Of a stretch of 64,000 nucleotides of DNA, positions 7,208-16,144 are shown in pieces. The stretch covers positions 2,976,001 to 3,040,000 of the forward strand of contig NZ_CP014944.1 of NCBI RefSeq assembly GCF_001767295.1. The letters run 5' to 3'. The notes beneath the pieces were generated by a model. The model saw only the letters and a list, made by a program, of their open reading frames with translations, was not told the origin of the DNA and searched no databases. Origin of the DNA: Colwellia sp. PAMC 20917 (GTDB taxonomy: Bacteria; Pseudomonadota; Gammaproteobacteria; Enterobacterales; Alteromonadaceae). Position 1 is the stretch's first letter; every line of letters starts with the position of its first letter. The position numbers and the translations under genes were made by a program.

Positions 7208-8942
7208 TTTATTTTTTCAAACAGTACCAACAGCACAGTTTGGTGAATCACCTAAAGGGTTTGTGAGCCGTATAGCCTATTTTCACGGTAATCCAACCAT
7301 TAGAGATTTACACCAAATGATAGGCGTTCCATATAATCGACTGTCATATGATACCGACAGTAAGGCTTTTGAAACATTGATAGCAAAATTATCGGCATTA
7401 ATGAAGGTATCTGCGTATGAACTATTTACATGCTTTAGCTTGCCTGATTTTATCGCCGTTGATAGTCATCGTAGTATTAGAGATATACGCATTAACCACC
7501 CTAGAGTTTGCCCTTGCTGTGTGAAAGATGAAGCTGAAAATTACATTCATCATGATTGGCTCCATGCCCACTATACGCATTGCCAAAAACATGATGTGGC
7601 TTTATTAAATTGCTGCCCTAATTGTAACGTTGATTTTTCATCTCAGTGGGTGAGTGATGTCTTTGAAGGTTGCTCAAGTTGTGGTTATCGCTGGGAAGAC
7701 ATTAAAGTAAACGTATCATCAATACCAGAGTACCAAAAAATGGCGATGACACTTACCGGTCAATCGTTAAATGTTTACTTAGCTCAGCTATATCAGGCCG
7801 CATTAATGATCATGAGACCCTTTGATATTAATGTTGAACCGCTTAAGCGGCTTCCTGAAGGTGTGAATTATGAGGAAGTGTTTAGGTTGGCTTTTGCACT
7901 CATATTTTGTGATGCATTTCAGCAGGCGTTTAGATCTATAAGAAAGACGGTTTGGTTAAAGGCTGCACCTCACATAACTGAAGTTTCGTTAGATTTTGAT
8001 GAGACATTAATGAGATTTGACGAGTTAGTCAGCTTTAAAAGTAATGTCTCGTATGCTGATTTACCGGCGGTTAAGCAATATTCACAAGCACTCCCCAGTA
8101 AATTGGTTGGAATAAGTGAAAAAGTAGCGCCAACATTAATTACCAAGGATCAAACTGCCAAGCTTCTAAGTCTTAAGGATGATGATGTTATGAATTTAGT
8201 TGAACATAATTTACTCCATCCATTAGATACGGGTGCACATCAGTGGTATTTTGATTTAGCTGATGTGGATACCTTCTTGGTCATTATAAACTCTGTAGCT
8301 ACAGAGCCTTATTTTGAAGATATAAACAAAATCGACTTAATCAGTGTGAGTCATTTATGTGATTTAAATAGTTGTGGTTTTGGTGAAACGCTAACCTTTA
8401 TCTTAGAAGGGAATATTGAGATCAGTCGTAGCGTCGAGAGCAAACGTATACAGTTAAGTGACTTTAGTGTTAATCGTGCTGATGTTATTGAGTATTTTGA
8501 AAGTAATTTTTCACAATCACTTAATGATTTGCTGACAAAAAATGACTTAAAAAAGCTCTGCTATTTATCCGATGCAGAGTTAGCCGTATTTATTAAGCAT
8601 TTATCGTTATCGGGCTTATCACTTGGTAGCAGAAAACAGGTGTTTGAAAGCAAATCTTTAATAGGGCTATTTGAAAATAATATTTTATTAAATCGATGGG
8701 CAAAGTTAAATCAGGTCAAAATAAAGGATGTTCACTGTTATTTGAAAAATTATGGAATTAACCCAAGTGATGATCTTCTCTGGAGAGAAGATATTTATCT
8801 TTATGATAAAACGGAAAAGCTTGAAAAAATGCTACGGCAATTTTTATATGAGTGCGGATATTACAAAGGGGCTTCAGCCCTTTTTTTGTGTTTGAAATAT
8901 AAACGAACAATATTACCAACTGACTTCATCATCTTCTACTAA
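7200..8942 (+). CDS. tniQ: TniQ/TnsD-family target-selection protein
   Basis: TniQ-family proteins bind a DNA or RNA-guided target and recruit TnsC. At 580 residues this one is close in size to TnsD of Tn7. The N-terminal half has the family zinc-binding pattern: CPCC (104-107), HAHYTHC..H (123-131), CCPNC (138-142) and CSSC (158-161). The long C-terminal half would hold sequence-specific DNA-binding helices. A strong binding site (AAAGGAGG) lies inside the end of tnsC. A hairpin followed by seven Ts sits inside its last codons (8865-8887). The target site is not known; hemE is the immediate downstream neighbour. Confidence 0.85.
   Translation: MSNLFFQTVPTAQFGESPKGFVSRIAYFHGNPTIRDLHQMIGVPYNRLSYDTDSKAFETLIAKLSALMKVSAYELFTCFSLPDFIAVDSHRSIRDIRINHPRVCPCCVKDEAENYIHHDWLHAHYTHCQKHDVALLNCCPNCNVDFSSQWVSDVFEGCSSCGYRWEDIKVNVSSIPEYQKMAMTLTGQSLNVYLAQLYQAALMIMRPFDINVEPLKRLPEGVNYEEVFRLAFALIFCDAFQQAFRSIRKTVWLKAAPHITEVSLDFDETLMRFDELVSFKSNVSYADLPAVKQYSQALPSKLVGISEKVAPTLITKDQTAKLLSLKDDDVMNLVEHNLLHPLDTGAHQWYFDLADVDTFLVIINSVATEPYFEDINKIDLISVSHLCDLNSCGFGETLTFILEGNIEISRSVESKRIQLSDFSVNRADVIEYFESNFSQSLNDLLTKNDLKKLCYLSDAELAVFIKHLSLSGLSLGSRKQVFESKSLIGLFENNILLNRWAKLNQVKIKDVHCYLKNYGINPSDDLLWREDIYLYDKTEKLEKMLRQFLYECGYYKGASALFLCLKYKRTILPTDFIIFY
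8865..8887 (+). terminator. Intrinsic terminator inside the 3' end of tniQ
   Basis: AAAGGGGC-TTCA-GCCC followed by TTTTTTT lies about 55 bases before the tniQ stop codon. Transcripts stopping here would lack the last 18 or so codons. Confidence 0.5.
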
Positions 8943-9292
8943 ATAACTCCCCCCTTTTTTTAATCACCCATGTTATAATCTATTTATTACATGTGCTTAA
9001 GTGTTTTTTCTTTGCGTGAAACTTTCACAATAGAGTGGAAAATATCAGATAATTCTATTTTATAGCGGAATTTCAATATAGCTTAAACCGGAATGCACCT
9101 CTACAGCCCCCGTATTACGGTTATCCCAATTTCAATTTAAACTGAACTCTACATAAGTGACTGATTACTAATCGCTTATTGTTTTTATATCCTAAGTAGG
9201 TCTAATTATTACAGCAACGAATTGATTTAGAACATAGACCAAAAAAATTGCTAATGGTAGAATGCGCGCATATAAAAATGGGAAGATACTTC
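8943..9292. other. 350-bp junction between tniQ and hemE
   Basis: There is no gene here. Visible are a 13-bp palindrome GTGAAACTTTCAC (9016-9028), imperfect repeats sharing AATTTCAATWTA (9069-9080 and 9129-9140) followed by CTCTACA (9100-9106 and 9147-9153), and ACCTCTACAG at 9097-9106, which resembles the reverse complement of the 23-bp repeats upstream of tnsA. The other transposon end may be here. The hemE promoter occupies the last 60 bp. Confidence 0.4.
9235..9263 (+). promoter_or_regulatory. Candidate hemE promoter
   Basis: TAGACC (9235-9240), a 17-bp spacer and TAGAAT (9258-9263) give a plausible sigma-70 promoter 30 bases before the hemE start codon. The -35 box matches consensus at four of six positions. 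Confidence 0.4.
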
Positions 9293-10360
9293 ATGACTGA
9301 ATTAAAAAACGATACTTACTTACGCGCGCTTTTGCGTCAGCCTGTAGATTACACACCAGTATGGATGATGAGACAAGCAGGGCGTTACTTACCTGAATAC
9401 CGTGAAGTTCGCAAAAACGCTGGCGATTTTATGTCGGTATGCCGCGATGCTGATCTTGCATGTGAGGTTACCATTCAACCGTTACGTCGTTTTCCGCTTG
9501 ATGCCGCCATTTTATTTAGCGATATTTTAACTATTCCTGACGCTATGGGCTTAGGCTTGTATTTCGAAACAGGGGAAGGGCCGAAATTTGAGCGTCCTAT
9601 TACCTGTAAAGCTGATGTAGAAAAAATAGGCATACCCGACCCAGAAGTAGAATTACAATATGTAATGAATGCGGTACGTACTATCCGTAAAGAATTGAAG
9701 GGCGAAGTACCTTTGATTGGTTTTTCAGGCAGTCCATGGACATTAGCGACTTATATGATTGAAGGTGGTAGTTCAAAAGCCTTTACCAAAATCAAAAAAA
9801 TGATGTTTGCTGAGCCAAAAACATTACACATGCTATTAGATAAGTTAGCGGATTCAGTGATTTCTTACTTGAATGCACAAATTGCTGCCGGTGCGCAATC
9901 TGTTATGGTCTTTGATACCTGGGGTGGTGTGTTATCACCACGTGATTATAACGAATTTTCATTACAGTATATGGCAAAAATTGTTGATGGGTTAACTCGT
10001 CACAATGACGGTCGTAAAGTACCGGTAACCTTATTTACTAAAAATGGCGGTATGTGGTTAGAGTCTATTGCGGCAACGGGTTGTGATGCAGTAGCGCTTG
10101 ATTGGACCATAGATATTGAAAATGCTAAAGCTCGTATTGGCGACAAAGTTGCTTTACAAGGTAATATGGATCCTTCAATGCTTTACGCGCCATTACCTCG
10201 TATTGAACAAGAAGTTGACAAAATTCTTGCCGGCTTTGGTGAAGGTGGTACCGGGCATGTCTTTAATTTAGGTCATGGTATACATCCTGATGTGAACCCA
10301 GAACATGCGGGCCACTTTATAGAATCAGTACACCGTTTAAGTAAGCCTTACCATAAGTAA
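9293..10360 (+). CDS. hemE: Uroporphyrinogen decarboxylase HemE
   Basis: HemE removes four acetate carboxyl groups from uroporphyrinogen III to give coproporphyrinogen III in haem synthesis, in the cytoplasm. The ATG at 9293 ([17 protein letters not shown]) gives 355 residues, essentially the length of the E. coli enzyme. The longer frame from 9248 adds an unsupported leader. The family signatures [16 protein letters not shown] (substrate-binding arginines), [12 protein letters not shown] and [16 protein letters not shown] are all present. It has its own promoter, and a 13-bp perfect hairpin follows it. It marks the return to core chromosome next to the transposition module. Confidence 0.97.
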   Translation: MTELKNDTYLRALLRQPVDYTPVWMMRQAGRYLPEYREVRKNAGDFMSVCRDADLACEVTIQPLRRFPLDAAILFSDILTIPDAMGLGLYFETGEGPKFERPITCKADVEKIGIPDPEVELQYVMNAVRTIRKELKGEVPLIGFSGSPWTLATYMIEGGSSKAFTKIKKMMFAEPKTLHMLLDKLADSVISYLNAQIAAGAQSVMVFDTWGGVLSPRDYNEFSLQYMAKIVDGLTRHNDGRKVPVTLFTKNGGMWLESIAATGCDAVALDWTIDIENAKARIGDKVALQGNMDPSMLYAPLPRIEQEVDKILAGFGEGGTGHVFNLGHGIHPDVNPEHAGHFIESVHRLSKPYHK

Positions 10361-10382
10361 TATAGCCATAGTTAAGCAATAA

Positions 10383-10413
10383 AGTATAAAGGAGCCTTGT
10401 GCTCCTTTATACT
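10383..10413 (+). terminator. Hairpin after hemE
   Basis: AGTATAAAGGAGC and its reverse complement form a perfect 13-bp stem with a CTTGT loop. There is no long T-tract after it. Confidence 0.55.
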
Positions 10414-10519
10414 AATGAACTAAATCATTGCTAATGTTTTATTTCATCTAGTGGATATTTTGCTTAAATATCGTCATTATACAGAGTAAATCTATTACTC
10501 TCACCTCAAGTTGTAATGT

Positions 10520-13087
10520 ATGACAGACCCTTTAAATAACGAACTTGATAAGCTGAACGAGAGCGATAGCTTGCTAGCAAAGGAAACCATTTCTTTACTA
10601 GGCAAGTACCGTAAGCTCGAAGCTCGTTATACTGCACTTTTTAAGTTAAACCAGTTATCTCATGACTGTGCAGATTTAAGTATGTTTTATGGTCAAGTTC
10701 ACCAATCCATTGCATCAGTGATGAGAGCTGAAAATTTTTATATTGCCCTTTATGACCAAACCCTTTCAACGTTAGAGTTCGTTTATGATGTCGATGAAAA
10801 AGATGATTATCCACTAGGTAAGTCACCCCTTGAAGCATTTGCAGGTTCTATGACTTGCTATGTTATTGAAACGGCTAAATCACTCTTGGCGACCCCTGAA
10901 ATTGTGACTGAATTAGAAGCTAATAATTCAATTAAACGTCTTGGCTCCGACAGCACTGACTGGCTTGGTGTACCATTACTTAATGATGGTGTTGTTATTG
11001 GCGTTATGGCCGTACAAAGTTATTCCGAAGAACTCCGTTACCAAGTAGATGACCTTGAGCTAATGGAATTTACCGCTCAGCATATTGTTACCGCTATGAC
11101 CCGTTTGCACGACCATGAGCGTTTACAAAATGCGGTAAATTCTCGCACTCGCGAATTGATGAAGCAAATTAGAGAACGAGAAAAATCAGAATTATTGCAA
11201 GAGTCACTTTTCAAAATATCAGAGTTAACCAATGATGCTACGCTCCATATTGATGATTTCTATTCGATGGTTCATAATATTGTTGGTCAGTTAATTAACG
11301 CACAAAACTTTTATATTACTAAATATGATCAACATTCAAAAACACTAACTTTTGTTTATTATTTAGATCAAAACTCTACGAACGCAGCCGTCGACTCACA
11401 GGCTAGGATATTAGGGAATGGCTTTACCGAATATATTATTCGTACCGGTGAAACTCAATTACTTAATTACCCGAAAATGTATGCCTTGTATCAACAAGGT
11501 GAGACAAAAGAGCCACAAAAAGAAACTAAGTCTTGGCTGGGCGTGCCATTAATACATTCAGGTGTTGTGTTGGGAGCAATGGTCTTACAAAGTTATAATT
11601 TAGCAACAACCTTTACCGAACAAGATGCCGAGCTATTGAAATTTGTTTCTCAGCATGTTGCATCAGCTATCCAAAGGCGTGACATATTAGAAGTTGAACG
11701 ACAGTCTCATATCCTTCTTGAGCAGCAAGTTAAGCTGCGAACCGTGGCATTAGAAGACGAAATCAAGCAAAGAAAAAAAGCTGAAGAGAAGTTACAACAT
11801 ACGGCATCGCACGATATTCTAACCGGTTTACCTAACCGTACTTTATTTATTAATTTATTAAACCACGCTATCGCCTGTCATAAACGAAAAGCCGATCTTA
11901 AATTTGCTGTGTTGTTTTTAGATCTTGACCGTTTCAAAGTCGTTAATGATAGCTTGGGCCACCATGCCGGTGACTTACTTTTACAAGAAATAGCCAAAGA
12001 GTTAAAAGTGCTGGTCAGAGACAAAGACACTGTTGCTCGATTAGGTGGTGATGAATTTGTTATCTTGATTGAAGACCTCGAATCTAATCATGAAGCTTAT
12101 GATATTGCGCAACGTATCACTGAGTTTTTAGCGACGCCCTTTACTATTGAAAATCAAAGTATTTTTATCGGCACAAGTATTGGAGTCTTGTTCAATGATG
12201 AACGTTATGACAGTGCTGATATTATGCTCAGAGATGCTGATACCGCCATGTATCATGCAAAAGATAAAGGTAAGGGACGTTATGAAGTGTTTGATTCTAG
12301 CATGCAGAAAAAAGTGCAACATGCCCTGGAATTAGAAGCTGATATTCGTGACGGCATCGCCAATAGTGAATTTTCACCTTACTTTCAACCTATCGTTGAT
12401 TTAAAAACTGAAACCGTTGTTGGTTTTGAAGCACTGGCACGTTGGCAGAGCAATAAGCGTGGTTTTGTTTATCCCGATGATTTTATCCCGTTAGCTGAAG
12501 AAACTAATTTAGTCATGGCGATTGATTTTCTTATTTTGGAAAAGTCTTGTCTACAGTTAAAACAGTGGGAAGCAATCTGTGGTCGTAACGATTTATACGT
12601 GAGCTGTAACCTCTATGGTAATCACTTTTTTAGTGCAACGCTACCCGCAGATATTGAAGAAATAATTCAACGTGTGGGCATTAAACCTAGCCAACTAAGA
12701 GTGGAATTAACTGAACGTGCTTTATTAGAAAATAGTGATTTAGTGCTAGAGAATATGAATACTTTAAAAGTGCTAGGCGTTAAAATTCTGCTTGACGATT
12801 TTGGTACCGGTTATTCAAGTCTTAGCTACTTACATCGTTTTCCTATTGATGTGCTGAAAATTGATCGCTCATTTATTAACAACGCTCATGAACATGATAA
12901 TCATCAAGCAATCATAAAAACAATTATAGATTTAGCTACTAATTTGAATATGGGCACGGTCGGTGAAGGTATTGAAAATTTAGCCGATGCCGAACTACTA
13001 ACTGCTATGGCGTGTCGGTATGGCCAAGGCTATTATTATGCTAAACCTATGGCTGCGGCTGATTCTGAAAAATATTTACTCAAGTAG
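10520..13087 (+). CDS. GAF-GAF-GGDEF-EAL cyclic-di-GMP signalling protein
   Basis: The 855 residues contain no membrane segment or signal peptide, so the protein is a cytoplasmic sensor. Two GAF domains (about 45-195 and 240-390) each contain an SWLGVPL- or DWLGVPL-type motif, and coiled-coil linkers follow them. The GGDEF domain (about 430-590) has an intact RLGGDEF and an RDKD inhibitory site five residues before it. The EAL domain (about 605-850) keeps GFEALARW, VELTERA, DDFGTGYSS, LKIDRSF and GEGIE. Both synthesis and breakdown of c-di-GMP are therefore possible. The start has no strong ribosome binding site. The ligand of the GAF domains is unknown. Confidence 0.9.
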   Translation: MTDPLNNELDKLNESDSLLAKETISLLGKYRKLEARYTALFKLNQLSHDCADLSMFYGQVHQSIASVMRAENFYIALYDQTLSTLEFVYDVDEKDDYPLGKSPLEAFAGSMTCYVIETAKSLLATPEIVTELEANNSIKRLGSDSTDWLGVPLLNDGVVIGVMAVQSYSEELRYQVDDLELMEFTAQHIVTAMTRLHDHERLQNAVNSRTRELMKQIREREKSELLQESLFKISELTNDATLHIDDFYSMVHNIVGQLINAQNFYITKYDQHSKTLTFVYYLDQNSTNAAVDSQARILGNGFTEYIIRTGETQLLNYPKMYALYQQGETKEPQKETKSWLGVPLIHSGVVLGAMVLQSYNLATTFTEQDAELLKFVSQHVASAIQRRDILEVERQSHILLEQQVKLRTVALEDEIKQRKKAEEKLQHTASHDILTGLPNRTLFINLLNHAIACHKRKADLKFAVLFLDLDRFKVVNDSLGHHAGDLLLQEIAKELKVLVRDKDTVARLGGDEFVILIEDLESNHEAYDIAQRITEFLATPFTIENQSIFIGTSIGVLFNDERYDSADIMLRDADTAMYHAKDKGKGRYEVFDSSMQKKVQHALELEADIRDGIANSEFSPYFQPIVDLKTETVVGFEALARWQSNKRGFVYPDDFIPLAEETNLVMAIDFLILEKSCLQLKQWEAICGRNDLYVSCNLYGNHFFSATLPADIEEIIQRVGIKPSQLRVELTERALLENSDLVLENMNTLKVLGVKILLDDFGTGYSSLSYLHRFPIDVLKIDRSFINNAHEHDNHQAIIKTIIDLATNLNMGTVGEGIENLADAELLTAMACRYGQGYYYAKPMAAADSEKYLLK

Positions 13088-13270
13088 TTTATATAAATAA
13101 TACCACCACACCTTATCGGCAGTCACCGTAATTTTCCCTTTGACCTGTCAGGTTTAATTGCCATTAGCGTTAACCAAGAACTTTGTCACTATACTAGCGT
13201 TTTATTTTTACAATCATTATAGTGACGGTCGATATAAATCTACCAATCTTAAAAAAAATTAAGTCATAAT

Positions 13271-14941
13271 ATGAAAAAACCAATGAAATTTAAATTAATA
13301 GCCAGCGTAAGTTTATTAACTATCGCATTTTTATCTGCGTGTGGGCAAAGCGAAAAAGCAACGATAACTGTTGCCGAAAAAACACCACAAGTTAATGAAA
13401 ACAATATTCGAGCTCACATAGAATTTTTAGCCGACGATACATTGTTAGGCAGAGATACCGGCAGCGACGGTTATCAAATTGCGGCTAATTACGTAAAGTC
13501 ATACTTCAAGCAATTAGGTTTAACGCCTATGGGTGAGCAAGCAGGTTTTGAGCAGCAAGTTACCTTTCGTAAAGCATTTCTTGAAGAAAATAGTGCTAAG
13601 TTATCGGTAATCAATAGCGATGGTGAAGTTGCGCTCAAATTTAAAGATGCGTTTATTATGTCGGGTGACAGTGCAGCGACAGAATCGGCTATATCAGCGG
13701 AAACGGTTTTCATTGGTTACGGCGTTGTTTCTGAAGATTTTGGTTATAACGACTATAAAGATATTGATGTTGAAGGAAAAGTTGTTGTCGTCTTAACAGG
13801 CCGTCCAGACGATTTGCCTTCAGAAGAAGGCGCTCATATTGGCTCTGGTAGTGAAAAAATAAAAAGTGCTGTTAAAAATGGTGCTGTTGGTTTTATCACG
13901 ATTCATACGCCAAAACGCGATGCAGTGCGCACCTTTACTAAAACGGCTAGTTATGCCGATGCACCACGGCTTAACTGGTTAAATAAAGACGGAATACCTT
14001 TTGGTAAACATCCCCAGTTGAAAGGCGGAGCTTATCTCAGTGCCGAGTCTGCAGCGGCTTTATTTGTTGGTGCTGAGCGAACTTTAGCGGATATTCTTAG
14101 CGACGATACAAACAATGTAGCCATTAAAGGTTTTGCATTAAAATCAACCGTTGAAATGGCCAGTAAAAGTCGCCATGAAGAGATTACTAGCCCAAATATC
14201 ATTGCGGCTATTGAAGGAAGCGATCCAAGTCTAAAAGATGAGTATGTTGTTTTTAGTGCGCACCTTGACCATATCGGTCTTAGTAGTCATGGTGATGAAG
14301 AAGATAAAATTAATAATGGTGCGCTTGATAACGCCTCAGGCGTTGCAATACTACTAGAAACTGCGCGTTTGTTATCAGCTATGCCTGAAAAGCCAAAGCG
14401 TTCTATTTTGTTCGTGGTGGTAACGGCTGAAGAAAAAGGCTTATTAGGATCTAGTTACTTTGCAACAAACCCAACGGTACCTGCATCACAAATGGTCGCC
14501 AATGTTAATTTAGATATGCCATTAATTTTATATCCGTTCGCCGATATTATTGCTTTCGGTTCTACACACTCAAGTTTAGGACCTATCGTTGCGAGTGCGG
14601 CAGAAAAAATTAATTTATCGTTAAGTGACGATCCTATGCCAGAGCAGGCGTTATTTACTCGCAGCGATCATTACAGCTTTGTAAAAGCTGGTATTCCATC
14701 TGTATTCTTAATGACGGGCTTTAAATCTAAAGATCCTGAAATAGATGGTGGTGCGGTATTTGGTGATTTTCTTAAAAATCATTATCATCAGCACAGTGAT
14801 GAAATAACCTTACCTATTCGTTACGATGCCGCGGCAAGTTTTGCCGAAGTGAATATGATGATAGGTTTAGAAATTGCTAATGGTGATAAGCGTCCAACAT
14901 GGAACCAAGGTGATTTTTTTGGAAAAACTTTCGCTCAGTAA
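13271..14941 (+). CDS. M28-family zinc aminopeptidase, lipoprotein
   Basis: The N-terminus has a basic start, a hydrophobic stretch and the lipobox LSAC, so the 556-residue protein is probably a lipoprotein acting outside the cytoplasm. A protease-associated (PA) insert covers roughly residues 140-270. The M28 metal ligands are visible as SAHLDHIG, LDNASG, AEEKGLLGS, NLDM and a late HYHQHSDE. Such enzymes take N-terminal residues off peptides, consistent with a protein-degrading marine heterotroph. The gene stands alone and ends at a strong terminator. Confidence 0.88.
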   Translation: MKKPMKFKLIASVSLLTIAFLSACGQSEKATITVAEKTPQVNENNIRAHIEFLADDTLLGRDTGSDGYQIAANYVKSYFKQLGLTPMGEQAGFEQQVTFRKAFLEENSAKLSVINSDGEVALKFKDAFIMSGDSAATESAISAETVFIGYGVVSEDFGYNDYKDIDVEGKVVVVLTGRPDDLPSEEGAHIGSGSEKIKSAVKNGAVGFITIHTPKRDAVRTFTKTASYADAPRLNWLNKDGIPFGKHPQLKGGAYLSAESAAALFVGAERTLADILSDDTNNVAIKGFALKSTVEMASKSRHEEITSPNIIAAIEGSDPSLKDEYVVFSAHLDHIGLSSHGDEEDKINNGALDNASGVAILLETARLLSAMPEKPKRSILFVVVTAEEKGLLGSSYFATNPTVPASQMVANVNLDMPLILYPFADIIAFGSTHSSLGPIVASAAEKINLSLSDDPMPEQALFTRSDHYSFVKAGIPSVFLMTGFKSKDPEIDGGAVFGDFLKNHYHQHSDEITLPIRYDAAASFAEVNMMIGLEIANGDKRPTWNQGDFFGKTFAQ

Positions 14942-14961
14942 AACACCTCAATAGAAAATAT

Positions 14962-14996
14962 AAAAACGCAGTGATGAAGATCACTGCGTTTTTTTT
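14962..14996 (+). terminator. Intrinsic terminator after the M28 peptidase
   Basis: AAAAACGCAGTGAT and its reverse complement flank GAAG and run into a T-tract, a textbook intrinsic terminator. Confidence 0.85.
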
Positions 14997-15047
14997 GTTT
15001 TCTGTTTTAAAGCAACAAGCTACACTATTAATATTATTCTATAAAAA

Positions 15048-15905
15048 ATGATTGATAACCCAATGGATGCTCACCAATATGCGCTTCAAGCCAATGGCTC
15101 TTTTGCGCTTCCCGATGCCTGCTTTAAAATTAAAGCCTTAATGGACAATGAAGATTCAAGCATTGAAGACTTTGCTAATGTGATCAGTGTCGATCCTTCG
15201 ATGACTTCGCGTTTATTACAAATAGCAAATAGTGCGATTTATAGTTTTCCTGGCGAAATAAGTACTATTTCACGTGCCATTACCATTATAGGTACGCAAG
15301 CTATTTATAACATGATGTTAGTGGATGTTGCGGCAACCGCTTTTAAGCATTTTTCAAATCAGGCTATCGATTTAAAACGCTTCTGGCGAATGAGTATCTT
15401 TTGTGGCTTAGCGACTAAAAACTTAGCCATTAAAGCAGGTATACGAGATATTGAACGGCTTTTTGTTGCCGGACTCTTGCAAAATTTTGGTGAATTGATT
15501 GTCGCAAAAATAACCCCTGAGATTGCAAAAAAATGTGAAAAATATTCAGCAGAACAATTGCCTTGGGTATTACAAAAGCAAGCCTTGGGTTTTACTTATA
15601 CTGATATTTCTGCCGAACTGTTAAAGATATGGCAAATACCTGAAAAAATCATTTTACCGATCCGTCACTTTAATGAAGCGAAAACTATTCAAATTAATAA
15701 AGATGTCAAGGTACTCTATTTAGCATCTCGCTTAGCTTTAGTTGATAGTCACCCTGATCAGTTTGATTATGATGATAGTGTTGATGAAAGCTTATGCGCG
15801 AATTTAAATATTTCAAGTGATGATTTAGCTCAGGCAATAGTGTTTGCGGCAGAAGAAGCGGAAAATATTCTTACTATTATGAATGGTGGGCTCTTCTCAA
15901 AATAG
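15048..15905 (+). CDS. HDOD-domain signalling protein (paralogue 1)
   Basis: Nearly all of the 285 residues form one HDOD domain, a catalytically dead HD relative often found with c-di-GMP and chemotaxis proteins. Typical segments are DPSMTSRLLQIANSAIY, GEISTISRAITIIG and a LLQNFGELIV region, where the HD metal ligands are missing. A start at 15063 is also possible. It is a clear paralogue of the gene at 23120-23965, sharing layout and several motifs. HDOD proteins act through protein contacts; no partner can be named here. Confidence 0.85.
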   Translation: MIDNPMDAHQYALQANGSFALPDACFKIKALMDNEDSSIEDFANVISVDPSMTSRLLQIANSAIYSFPGEISTISRAITIIGTQAIYNMMLVDVAATAFKHFSNQAIDLKRFWRMSIFCGLATKNLAIKAGIRDIERLFVAGLLQNFGELIVAKITPEIAKKCEKYSAEQLPWVLQKQALGFTYTDISAELLKIWQIPEKIILPIRHFNEAKTIQINKDVKVLYLASRLALVDSHPDQFDYDDSVDESLCANLNISSDDLAQAIVFAAEEAENILTIMNGGLFSK

Positions 15906-16056
15906 CAAAACGGGGCTGTACAGAAGCGTATCTTGCTAAATATATTATTTTTATTGTCTGTTTTTCAATGGTTTGGCTGGTTGTTGTCTAAGTGCAACTA
16001 TATTTATACACTTAATTACTAATACCTTCGTTCTAAAAGAAGACATTAATTATAAA

Positions 16057-16073
16057 GCCTGCTAGCATCAGGC
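16057..16073 (+). terminator. Hairpin with downstream T-tract upstream of the SNF transporter
   Basis: GCCTG-CTAGCAT-CAGGC is followed by AATTCTTTTTTT. It is a short stem. It may end transcripts from the HDOD gene or attenuate the following transporter gene. Confidence 0.4.
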
Positions 16074-16086
16074 AATTCTTTTTTTC

Positions 16087-16106
16087 GTATAGTTAATAAA
16101 CTATAC
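16087..16106. promoter_or_regulatory. 20-bp perfect inverted repeat, candidate operator
   Basis: GTATAGTT-AATA-AACTATAC lies 38 bp before the transporter start codon. The symmetry and position suit a dimeric repressor site; no regulator is identified. Confidence 0.45.
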
Positions 16107-16144
16107 AAAATATGCCCTACAAATAATTATAATTAAGGACATTT

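Noticed and set aside
2948-9292. Exact transposon ends with a 5-bp target duplication
   Set aside because: I compared TGT starts before tnsA with ACA ends before hemE and found no pair with matching flanks.
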